From the NCBI GenBank assembly GCA_964424125.1, contig CAYRHS010000024.1, forward strand, positions 1 through 26,220: 26,220 bases of DNA. The letters are read 5' to 3'. Below, piece after piece: positions 16,781-23,363 of this stretch; position 1 is the stretch's first letter; each line of letters begins with the position of its first letter. Origin of the DNA: CAYRHS01 sp964424125 (GTDB lineage Bacteria; Actinomycetota; Acidimicrobiia; IMCC26256; JAOSJL01). A model generated the notes under the pieces. That model saw only the letters and a list, made by a program, of their open reading frames with translations, had not been told where the DNA came from and made no database searches. Position numbers and translations under genes: made by a program.

Positions 16781-18261
16781 AGGTTCACGGCGACGTACTT
16801 GGTCTCGAGGAACTCGTCGATGCCCGCGCGGCCACCCTCCCGGCCGAGCCCCGACTCCTTCACGCCCCCGAACGGTGCGGCGGGATTCGACACCATGCCC
16901 TGGTTGAGCCCGACCATGCCGGTCTCGAGCGCCTCGCAGACACGCAGCGCCCGCCGCAGGTCGCGCGTGTACACGTAGGCGACGAGGCCGTACTCGGTGT
17001 CGTTCGCGGCGGCGATCGCAGCCTCCTCGTCGGCGAACGTGGCCACCGGCGCGACCGGCCCGAAGATCTCCTCGCGCAGCACGCGAGCGCCCGCGGGCAC
17101 CTCGCCGAGCACGGTCGGGTGGTAGAAGTACCCGGGCCCGTCGAGCGGTTCCGCACCGACGACGGCAGAAGCCCCACGGTCGATCGCGTCGCACACGAGC
17201 TCGTGGACTCCCTCGCGTGCCCGCTCGTCGATGAGCGGTCCCAGGTCGACGCCCTCGTCGCTGCCCCGCCCCGAGCGGAGCGCGTTCATCCGCTCCGCCA
17301 GTCGCCCGGTGAACTCGTCGGCGACGGCCTCGGCGACGTGGAAGCGGTTGGCGGCGGTGCATGCCTCGCCGATGTTGCGCAGCTTCGCCGTCATGGCCCC
17401 GTCGACGGCTGCGTCGAGGTCGGCGTCGTCGAAGACCAGGAACGGGGCGTTGCCACCGAGCTCCATCGAGACCCGCAGCACGTGGTCCGCCGCGCCGGCA
17501 AGGAGGTGGCGCCCGACCGCGGTGGAACCAGTGAACGAGAGCTTCCGGAGGCGCCCGTCGGTGAGCAACGGCTCGACGGCACCCGCCGCGTCGCTGGTCG
17601 TGACCACGTTCAGGACTCCCGGGGGCAGACCCGCGTCCTCCAGGATACGGGCCAGCGCGAGTGCCGAGAGCGGCGTCTGCTGCGCGGGCTTCCAGACCAT
17701 CGTGCAGCCGGCCGCGACCGCCGGGCCGATCTTGCGGGTCCCCATCGCGAGCGGGAAGTTCCAGGGCGTGATGAGCAGACTCGGCCCGACCGGCTGGCGG
17801 AGCACGAGCAGCCGGCCCGCGCCGTTCGGGGCCACGGCGTAGTCGCCCGGGATCCGAACGGCCTCTTCCGCGAACCAGCGGAAGAACTCGGCCGCGTAGG
17901 CGACCTCGGCCCGGGACTCGCCGAGCGCCTTCCCCATCTCGAGCGTCATCAGCAGCGCGAGCTGGTCCACACGCGCCGTCATCGCCTCGTGGGCACGGCG
18001 CAGGATCTCGCCGCGTTCACGTGGAGGATGGTGCGCCCATTCCCCCTGCGCGCCGGCTGCCGCATCCAGGGCCGCGATCGCGTCGGCGTTCCCGGCGTCG
18101 GCGACGTCGGTGAGGATCTCGGCGGTCGCGGGATCCTCGACCGGGAAGCGTCCGCCTCCCGTCGCCTGACGCCAGGATCCGCCGATGAGGAGGTCCGTGG
18201 GTACGGACTCCACGGCCGCGCGCTCGGCGTCGCCGCGGATCGCCGTGCCCAGTGCGCTCAT
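16777..18261 (-). CDS. NAD(P)-dependent aldehyde dehydrogenase, succinate-semialdehyde type
   Basis: A 494-aa soluble aldehyde dehydrogenase that oxidises an aldehyde, probably a semialdehyde, to the acid. Residues seen: Asn168 (TPWNFP), Lys191 (WKPAQQTP), FTGSTAVGR (243-251), general base Glu267 (MELGGNAPFLVFDDADLD, the succinate-semialdehyde dehydrogenase form), and nucleophile Cys301 (GEACTAANR). The C-terminal PFGGVKESGLGREGG is intact. The ATG at 18261 has GGAGGAG 6 nt upstream. It is divergent from a class III aminotransferase, and together they would convert an omega-amino acid or diamine product to a semialdehyde and then a dicarboxylate or similar acid, as in GABA breakdown. It overlaps the C45 gene by 4 nt. 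The true aldehyde cannot be fixed from sequence. Confidence 0.92.
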   Translation of the reverse strand: MSALGTAIRGDAERAAVESVPTDLLIGGSWRQATGGGRFPVEDPATAEILTDVADAGNADAIAALDAAAGAQGEWAHHPPRERGEILRRAHEAMTARVDQLALLMTLEMGKALGESRAEVAYAAEFFRWFAEEAVRIPGDYAVAPNGAGRLLVLRQPVGPSLLITPWNFPLAMGTRKIGPAVAAGCTMVWKPAQQTPLSALALARILEDAGLPPGVLNVVTTSDAAGAVEPLLTDGRLRKLSFTGSTAVGRHLLAGAADHVLRVSMELGGNAPFLVFDDADLDAAVDGAMTAKLRNIGEACTAANRFHVAEAVADEFTGRLAERMNALRSGRGSDEGVDLGPLIDERAREGVHELVCDAIDRGASAVVGAEPLDGPGYFYHPTVLGEVPAGARVLREEIFGPVAPVATFADEEAAIAAANDTEYGLVAYVYTRDLRRALRVCEALETGMVGLNQGMVSNPAAPFGGVKESGLGREGGRAGIDEFLETKYVAVNL

Positions 18262-18338
18262 CGAACTCTCCTCCCCGTGTTGCCCGCCGGATCGTGCTCG
18301 ATTTCACTGTACGGCAGCACCTGCGAGGGAGGTCCACC
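18262..18338. promoter_or_regulatory. Divergent promoter region of aldehyde dehydrogenase and aminotransferase
   Basis: This short gap must hold both promoters. On the minus strand TACAGT (18311-18306) is a possible -10 for the dehydrogenase. A 5-bp inverted repeat, GTGCT and AGCAC separated by 17 nt, frames it. The 16-bp operator found elsewhere in the window is absent, so this pair is probably under different control. Confidence 0.35.
18327..18333 (+). promoter_or_regulatory. Ribosome binding site GGGAGGT deciding an ATC start
   Basis: GGGAGGT is 5 nt before ATC 18339, the first codon after it in the aminotransferase frame. No ATG, GTG or TTG is at usable distance; the next in-frame GTG is at 18390. 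Confidence 0.5.
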
Positions 18339-19565
18339 ATCCCCACCCCGTTCCTCCACCCGTTCGCCTCGCCCAGCGCCGACCGATTCGTGACGATCGT
18401 GCGCGGCGAAGGCGCCGGAGTCTTCGACGCCGACGGGCGTCGGTACGTCGACGCGCTGGCCTCGCTCTGGTACTGCAACGTCGGCCACGGCCGCCGCGAG
18501 GTGATCGAGGCCATGACCCGTCAGCTCGGGACGCTCGAGGCGTTCCACACCTTCGAACGCTTCACCAACGAGCCCGCCGAGCAGCTCGCGGCGACGCTCA
18601 GCGAGCTCGCGCCGATGCCCGACGCCCGCGTGTTCCTCGTCGATTCCGGCTCGGAGGCCGTCGACTCGGCCATCAAGCTCGCCCGGCTGACGCACGCCCT
18701 CGACGGGCAGCCGGACCGCACGCTGATCGTCAGCCGTCGCCACGGCTACCACGGTGTGACGCTCGGAGGCACTTCCGCGCAGGGCCTGCCCGCCAACCGC
18801 GAGCTCTTCGGGCCCCTGCTGCCCCGAGTCGAGATCGAGCACGACGACCTCGCGCACGCAGAAGCGGTCCTCGCCGAGCACGGTGACCGGGTCGCGCTCG
18901 TCATCGCGGAGCCAGTGATCGCTGCGGGCGGCGTGCGTCCGCCTCCACCGGGGTACCTGCCGGGCCTCCGGAGGCTCTGTGACGAGCACGGGGCGCTCCT
19001 GTGCCTCGACGAGGTCGTGTGCGGCTTCGGCCGACTGGGCGCCTGGTGGGGCGCGGACGTCTACGACGTCGTCCCCGACCTCGTCACCTTCGCCAAGGGA
19101 GTGACATCGGGGTACGCGCCGCTCGGCGGCGTACTCGTCGGGACCGCGATCCGGGCTCGTCTCGAAGCCGATCCGGAATTCGTGCTGCGCCACGGGCACA
19201 CCTACAGCGGGCACCCGACCGTGTGCGCGGCGGCGCTGGCCGCGCTGGACATCACCCGGAGCGAGGCGCTGCTCGAACGAGCCCGCCTCGTCGGTGATCG
19301 GCTGGCCGCGGGGCTGCTCGAGGCCGTCGACGGCGAGCGCGTGGTCGGCGTTCGCGGAGAAGGGGCGCTGCGCGCGGTGGCGCTCGGACCCGGAGCCGAC
19401 GCACCGACGGTCCGGGAGCACATGCTGGAGCAGGGCGTGATCCCCCGCGCGATCGGCGACGACACGATCGCCTTCTGTCCTCCGCTCGTCATCGAGGACG
19501 CCGACCTCGAACGGTGCGTCGAGGCGTTCGCCTCGGCGACGGCGCCCGACGTCCGGGTCGGCTGA
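18339..19565 (+). CDS. Class III PLP-dependent aminotransferase (omega-amino acid/GABA type)
   Basis: A PLP fold-type I class III aminotransferase of 408 aa counted from ATC 18339; it would move an omega-amino group to a keto acid. Seen: GVFDADGRRYVDALASLW near the N-terminus, DSGSEAVDSAIKLAR (PLP phosphate region), PLP-binding Asp224 in LCLDEVVCGFGRLG, and the Schiff-base Lys253 in TFAKGVTSGYAPLGG. The N-terminus of the family usually begins slightly before PFxxP, which fits 18339. A longer frame reaches GTG 18252 but that lies inside the divergent dehydrogenase gene and has no ribosome site; GTG 18390 would remove conserved sequence. The perfect GGGAGGT 5 nt before ATC suggests a rare near-cognate start. 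It pairs functionally with the divergent semialdehyde dehydrogenase. Operator site 4 begins 15 nt after its stop. Confidence 0.87.
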   Translation: MPTPFLHPFASPSADRFVTIVRGEGAGVFDADGRRYVDALASLWYCNVGHGRREVIEAMTRQLGTLEAFHTFERFTNEPAEQLAATLSELAPMPDARVFLVDSGSEAVDSAIKLARLTHALDGQPDRTLIVSRRHGYHGVTLGGTSAQGLPANRELFGPLLPRVEIEHDDLAHAEAVLAEHGDRVALVIAEPVIAAGGVRPPPPGYLPGLRRLCDEHGALLCLDEVVCGFGRLGAWWGADVYDVVPDLVTFAKGVTSGYAPLGGVLVGTAIRARLEADPEFVLRHGHTYSGHPTVCAAALAALDITRSEALLERARLVGDRLAAGLLEAVDGERVVGVRGEGALRAVALGPGADAPTVREHMLEQGVIPRAIGDDTIAFCPPLVIEDADLERCVEAFASATAPDVRVG

Positions 19566-19579
19566 CCGCGCGGCACTGA

Positions 19580-19595
19580 GTTAACCTTCGTTCAC
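19580..19595 (+). promoter_or_regulatory. Operator-like 16-mer with overlapping -10 (site 4)
   Basis: GTTAACCTTCGTTCAC lies 26 nt before the ATG of the acyl-CoA dehydrogenase gene. TAACCT at 19582-19587 is a TANNNT -10 that would start transcription near 19594, leaving a short leader with the G-rich ribosome site. Orientation is opposite to sites 2 and 5 relative to the gene, but the near-palindromic end still provides the hexamer. Confidence 0.6.
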
Positions 19596-19621
19596 ACACC
19601 ACGGCGGGGGCGAGGGGGGCG

Positions 19622-20830
19622 ATGGACTTCGAGGACACACCGCAGGAGGCCACCTTCCGCGCCGAGGCGCGCGCCTGGCTCGAGGCGAACGCAGGTCGGA
19701 GCACCGACGGGACGTCGCACGGCGTGCTCTCGGGCCTCGGCCGTGAGATCGACAGCGAGCGCGAGCTGCGGCGCGCCCGCGACTGGCAGGCGAAGGCCGC
19801 GGCCGACGGCTGGGCGGGAATCCACTGGCCGCCCGAGTTCGGCGGGCGCGGCGCCTCGTTCATCGAGCAGGTGATCTGGAGCCAGGAGACCGCGCGCTTC
19901 GACGTCCCCGACCACGTGTTCCGCATCGGCGTCGCGCTCGCGGGCCCGACGATCATCAGCCACGGCACCGACGAGCAGAAGCGCCGCTTCCTCCCGCCGC
20001 TCCTCTCCGGGGAGGAGATCTGGTGCCAGCTCTTCTCGGAACCCGGCGCGGGCTCCGATCTCGCGTCCTTGCGGACCAGCGCCGTCCGCGACGGCGACGA
20101 GTGGGTCGTGAACGGCCAGAAGGTGTGGTCGTCGGGCGCCCACTACTCGAAGTGGGGCTTCCTGCTCGCTCGCAGCGACCCGGACGCACCCAAGCACAAG
20201 GGCATCACATGGTTCGTCATCGACGTGGAGTCGCCCGGGATCGAGATCCGGCCCTTGCGCCAGATCACGGGGCAGTCGCACTTCAACGAGGTGTTCTTCA
20301 GCGACGCTCGGGTGCCGCACGGGAACGTCATCGGCGACGTCGACGACGGATGGCGGGTGGCACAGACGACGCTGCTGCACGAGCGGTCGATGATGGGCGA
20401 GTTCGGCGTCGGCGGTGTGCTCGACGGCTTGATGGGGTTCGCTCGCGACCTCGAGCGCCTCGACGACCCACGCGTGCGCCAGGAGATCGCCGACCTCTAC
20501 ACCCGGGCCGAGACCATGCGCTTCATTGGCTACCGGATCGTCACGGCCATCTCCCACGGCGAGTTCCCCGGAGCCGAGGCCTCCGTCGCCAAGTTGGCGA
20601 TGGCTCGACTGCTCAACGACGCGGCCGACCTGGGCACGCGGCTCGCGGGACCCGCCGGGGTTGCGATCCCCAACGAGTGGTGGGACACGCTGCTCGCCGC
20701 ACCGGCGCTGCGGATCGCGGGCGGATCGGACGAGATCCAGCGCAACATCATCGGTGAGCGAGTGCTCGGCTTGCCCAAGGAGCCGGGGCCGAGCCGCGAC
20801 ACACCGTTCAGGGATCTCCCGGTCTCCTAG
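19622..20830 (+). CDS. Acyl-CoA dehydrogenase (FadE-like)
   Basis: A 402-aa flavoprotein of the acyl-CoA dehydrogenase family, catalysing alpha-beta desaturation of an acyl-CoA with electrons passed to ETF. FAD/substrate-contact signature QLFSEPGAGSDLASL (136-150), WVVNGQKVWSSGAH (161-174) and C-terminal AGGSDEIQRNIIGERVLGLPKEP are clear. The position of the medium-chain enzyme's base Glu (before GT/GS) is Ala here; Glu254 in LLHERSMMG lies where isovaleryl- and long-chain-type enzymes place theirs and may serve instead. ATG 19622 follows GAGGGGGG. It is probably the first gene of a run with the racemase, hydratase homologue, DUF35 and thiolase-like genes (24-nt gap to the next). Substrate chain type is not evident. 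It is similar to, but distinct from, the truncated gene at the right edge. Confidence 0.92.
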   Translation: MDFEDTPQEATFRAEARAWLEANAGRSTDGTSHGVLSGLGREIDSERELRRARDWQAKAAADGWAGIHWPPEFGGRGASFIEQVIWSQETARFDVPDHVFRIGVALAGPTIISHGTDEQKRRFLPPLLSGEEIWCQLFSEPGAGSDLASLRTSAVRDGDEWVVNGQKVWSSGAHYSKWGFLLARSDPDAPKHKGITWFVIDVESPGIEIRPLRQITGQSHFNEVFFSDARVPHGNVIGDVDDGWRVAQTTLLHERSMMGEFGVGGVLDGLMGFARDLERLDDPRVRQEIADLYTRAETMRFIGYRIVTAISHGEFPGAEASVAKLAMARLLNDAADLGTRLAGPAGVAIPNEWWDTLLAAPALRIAGGSDEIQRNIIGERVLGLPKEPGPSRDTPFRDLPVS

Positions 20831-20839
20831 GTCGCCTCG

Positions 20840-20845
20840 TAGGCT
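20840..20845 (+). promoter_or_regulatory. Possible -10 element for a leaderless transcript
   Basis: TAGGCT matches TANNNT and lies 9 nt before ATG 20855, which has no spaced ribosome site. This would allow a leaderless or near-leaderless mRNA for the racemase gene. No convincing -35 is visible; read-through from the gene upstream is equally possible. Confidence 0.3.
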
Positions 20846-20854
20846 GCATGGGGT

Positions 20855-21991
20855 ATGAACGCGCGCACTGCGCCGACTGTCATCGAGCTCCCCGCTCCGG
20901 TGGCGATCGACCGCGTCGAGCTCATCCGGGTCCGCCTCCCCCTGGTCATTCCGTTCGAGACGATCCACGGGATCCTCGAGAACCGCGAGGTCCTGCTCGT
21001 GCACGTCGTGGGCCCACACACGGAAGGCTGGGGGGAATGCTCCGCGCTCCCGACGATCGGCTACGCACGAGAAGATCTCGACGGCGCCCACCGGGCCGTC
21101 CGTGACGTCTTCGCACCGCTGCTGGTCGGTGACACCGACGTCGCGGCCGATCGCCTCCCCGACGAGCCTCGGCACCCGATGGCACGCGCCGCGATCGAGA
21201 TGGCGCTCCTGGACGCGCAGCTGCGACCGACCGGGTTCTCGCTGCGGACCTTGCTCGGAGCCGACGCCGAGACGGCTCCCGCGGGGGCGACCCTCGGACT
21301 CGGGGGCGGGTCGGCCGCGCTCGCCGACCAAGCCGAGCAGGCCGTCGCCGACGGGTACCTGCGGCTCAAGTGCAAGATCGAGCCCGGTCGCGACGCCGAC
21401 CGACTCGAGGCGGTCCGCGAGCGCGTCGGCAGCGACGTCGAGCTCGCGGCCGACGCCAACGGGACGTACGCGTCGGCCAACGCCGTTCCCCGCGTGCTCG
21501 ACGAGCTCTCCCTCCAGTGCCTGGAGCAGCCGCTCGCGGCCGACGACCTCCCCGGCCTCGCCAAGCTCACCCGTGAACGCAGCACCCTCGTCGCGCTCGA
21601 CGAAACCGCCACGTCGGTGGCGACGGCGGAGGCGGCACTCGACGCCGACAGTGGGAACGCGGTCGTGTTGAAGGCTGCTCGGCTCGGGGGTGTCCTCGAG
21701 GCCTACCGCCTCCACGACCTGTGCCGGGGCCGGGGGATCCCGCTGATCCCCGGAGGGCTCCTCGAGTCCGGCGTAGGCCGCGCGGCGGCGCTGGCCGTCG
21801 CCGCCCTTCCCGGTTGCACGCTCACCGGTGATCTCGCCGCCTCCGATCGCTACTTCGCCGAGGACGTCACCGAGCCGTTCGTGCTCGACGACGGGCACCT
21901 GCGCGTGCCCGACGGTCCCGGCCTCGGGGTCACGCCCCGAGCCGACGTGCTCGCAGCCCACACCGTCGCGACCGAGACCGTACGAGCCTGA
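20855..21991 (+). CDS. N-acylamino acid racemase / o-succinylbenzoate synthase family enolase-superfamily protein
   Basis: A 378-aa member of the NSAR/OSBS branch of the enolase superfamily. All catalytic parts are present: KxK as Lys172 and Lys174 (RLKCKIEPG), metal ligands Asp200 (AADANGTY), Glu224 (LEQPL) and Asp249 (ALDETA), the second base Lys273 (VLKAAR), and GLLESGVGRAAAL near 301-313. Arg276, three residues after Lys273, matches an Arg that I recall as linked to racemase activity in this branch. No other menaquinone synthesis genes are near, whereas an N-acyl-D-amino-acid deacylase, amidases and a C45 enzyme are, so racemisation of N-acyl (for example N-succinyl) amino acids is more likely than o-succinylbenzoate synthesis. 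ATG 20855 lacks a spaced ribosome site. It lies 24 nt after the acyl-CoA dehydrogenase gene and 34 nt before the hydratase homologue. Confidence 0.87.
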   Translation: MNARTAPTVIELPAPVAIDRVELIRVRLPLVIPFETIHGILENREVLLVHVVGPHTEGWGECSALPTIGYAREDLDGAHRAVRDVFAPLLVGDTDVAADRLPDEPRHPMARAAIEMALLDAQLRPTGFSLRTLLGADAETAPAGATLGLGGGSAALADQAEQAVADGYLRLKCKIEPGRDADRLEAVRERVGSDVELAADANGTYASANAVPRVLDELSLQCLEQPLAADDLPGLAKLTRERSTLVALDETATSVATAEAALDADSGNAVVLKAARLGGVLEAYRLHDLCRGRGIPLIPGGLLESGVGRAAALAVAALPGCTLTGDLAASDRYFAEDVTEPFVLDDGHLRVPDGPGLGVTPRADVLAAHTVATETVRA

Positions 21992-22025
21992 CCACAACAG
22001 GTACCGAGCCCGGGAGGGAACGACC

Positions 22026-22829
22026 ATGAGCGACGTTCGCATCGAGCCGCGTGACGACGGGATCACCGTCGTCACGCTCGACCGGCCGGAGCGACTGAAC
22101 GCGATGACGCTGGAACTCGTCCACGAGCTCGATGACGTCTTCGCGCGCCTCAGTGCCGACGACTCGTGTCGGGCGATCGTCCTCACCGGTGCCGGGCGGG
22201 GGTTCTGCTCCGGCCACGACCTCGGGGAGCTGCAGGACTCCGAAGCCGAAGGCGAGCTCGCGGGCGTGCCGGCCGGCATGCACGTCCAGGAGGCATTCGC
22301 CTCCCTCGCGACCAGGATGCGCGACACCGCGCATCCGATCGTCGCGGCTGTGAACGGGCCCGCGGCCGGGGGCGGCCTGGCGCTCGCGCTCGCGGCGGAC
22401 ACGCGGGTCGCGGCCGCGTCCGCCCGGTTCAACGCCGCTTTCGTGCGCATCGGCCTCTCGGGCTGCGACATGGGGGTCAGCTACCTCCTCCCTCGCGTCG
22501 TCGGTCCCACCCTCGCGTTCGAGATGATGCTCACCGGCCGCCTCGTCGACGCGCCCGAGGCCGAGAAGCACGGGCTCGTGCTGCGGGTCGTCCCCGACGG
22601 CGAGGTCGTCGCCGCGGCCGTGGAACTCGCCGAGCAGACGGCGGCCAACACCCCCTTCGGCATCCGGATGACGAAGCAGGTCATGTGGGCCAACCTCGAC
22701 GCGCCGAGCCTCGAGACCGCGCTCGCGCTCGAGAACCGCACGCAGATCCTCTGCACGCAGACGGCCGACCAGCGCGAGGCGATCACCGCGTTCGTCGAGC
22801 GGCGTCCTCCCCGGTTCGAGGGCCGCTGA
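22026..22829 (+). CDS. Enoyl-CoA hydratase/isomerase family protein
   Basis: A 267-aa crotonase-fold protein. The CoA-binding and oxyanion-hole segments are visible: GRGFCSGHDLGEL (58-69) and VNGPAAGGGLALALAADTRVA (109-129). The two Glu residues of classical hydratase are not found at their usual places: the first region is GGGLALA, and the second reads FVRIGLSGCDMGVSYLLPR, with Asp148 where PE would be. It therefore may be an isomerase, hydrolase or other crotonase-type enzyme rather than a standard hydratase. The ATG at 22026 has a good GGGAGGG ribosome site; the open frame extends further upstream into the racemase gene without meaning. It sits between the racemase and the DUF35/thiolase pair, in a run of acyl-CoA genes. 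Confidence 0.9.
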   Translation: MSDVRIEPRDDGITVVTLDRPERLNAMTLELVHELDDVFARLSADDSCRAIVLTGAGRGFCSGHDLGELQDSEAEGELAGVPAGMHVQEAFASLATRMRDTAHPIVAAVNGPAAGGGLALALAADTRVAAASARFNAAFVRIGLSGCDMGVSYLLPRVVGPTLAFEMMLTGRLVDAPEAEKHGLVLRVVPDGEVVAAAVELAEQTAANTPFGIRMTKQVMWANLDAPSLETALALENRTQILCTQTADQREAITAFVERRPPRFEGR

Positions 22830-22864
22830 GCTCTCGCCGTCAGGGGCGGGGTCTGGACCGGCTC

Positions 22865-22882
22865 GTGAACCGTCGTTAACCT
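22865..22882 (+). promoter_or_regulatory. Operator-like 16-mer with overlapping -10 (site 5)
   Basis: GTGAACCGTCGTTAAC at 22865-22880 continues into TAACCT (22877-22882), the same layout as site 2. The hexamer ends 7 nt before ATG 22890, so the transcript of the DUF35 gene would start at or next to the start codon, that is, leaderless. No ribosome site is present, which agrees. Confidence 0.65.
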
Positions 22883-22889
22883 CTCCCCC

Positions 22890-23363
22890 ATGGCCCCCGA
22901 CACGAGCACATCGACCGTCCAGCAACGACCGCTCCAGCACGGCCTCTTCACCTGGCCCGCGCAGGAGCCGCATCTGATCGGGAGCAGGTGCTCGAACTGC
23001 GGAACGGCCGTGTTCCCGGCGACCCGGCAGGGATGTCCCCGCTGCAGCTGCGAGGACATGGACGAAGTGTTGCTTCCTCGGCGGGGAACGCTGTGGACCT
23101 TCACCACGCAGAGCTTCCCGGTGAAGTGGCCCTACATCGGCCCGAGCGACGACGACTTCGAGCCGTACACGATCGGCTACGTCCAGCTCGACGACGTCGT
23201 GAAGGTCGAGGCGAGACTGACCGAGCCCGACCCGACCCGTCTCGAGATCGGGATGGAGATGGAGCTCGAGATCCTGCCGTTCGCGACCGACCAGGACGGC
23301 ACCGAGGTCCTCACGTACGCCTTCCGGCCGACCGGCCGCCAACCCCGGAGCGAGTCAGCATGA
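22890..23363 (+). CDS. DUF35 zinc-ribbon/OB-fold protein, partner of thiolase-like protein
   Basis: A 157-aa protein with the layout of the DUF35 (ChsH2/acyl-CoA-associated OB-fold) family. The N-terminal rubredoxin-like zinc ribbon has Cys34, Cys37, Cys49 and Cys52; the OB domain follows with RRGTLWTFTTQSFPVKWPYIGP (66-86) and YTIGYVQLDD. Such proteins bind and support thiolase-like or hydratase partners; in steroid side-chain breakdown a DUF35 domain forms the active complex with the aldolase Ltp2. Its stop overlaps the start of the thiolase-like gene as ATGA, strong support for a fixed-ratio complex. The ATG has no ribosome site and is probably leaderless from operator site 5. The N-terminal WPAQEPHLIGSRCSNCG block is characteristic. 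Confidence 0.88.
   Translation: MAPDTSTSTVQQRPLQHGLFTWPAQEPHLIGSRCSNCGTAVFPATRQGCPRCSCEDMDEVLLPRRGTLWTFTTQSFPVKWPYIGPSDDDFEPYTIGYVQLDDVVKVEARLTEPDPTRLEIGMEMELEILPFATDQDGTEVLTYAFRPTGRQPRSESA

Noticed and set aside
16781..17362. Upstream extension of the C45 frame
   Set aside because: It lies inside the aldehyde dehydrogenase gene and is Arg-rich; the GTGA overlap at 16777-16780 gives a natural start.
18252..18338. Aminotransferase start at GTG 18252
   Set aside because: It would overlap the first codons of the divergent dehydrogenase, has no ribosome site, and adds an unconserved-looking stretch; ATC 18339 behind GGGAGGT is better.
19592..22471. Very long (959-codon) open frame on the minus strand
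   Set aside because: It runs opposite three well-identified plus-strand genes; Arg/Glu/Val-rich with no recognisable motif, as expected from third-position GC bias.
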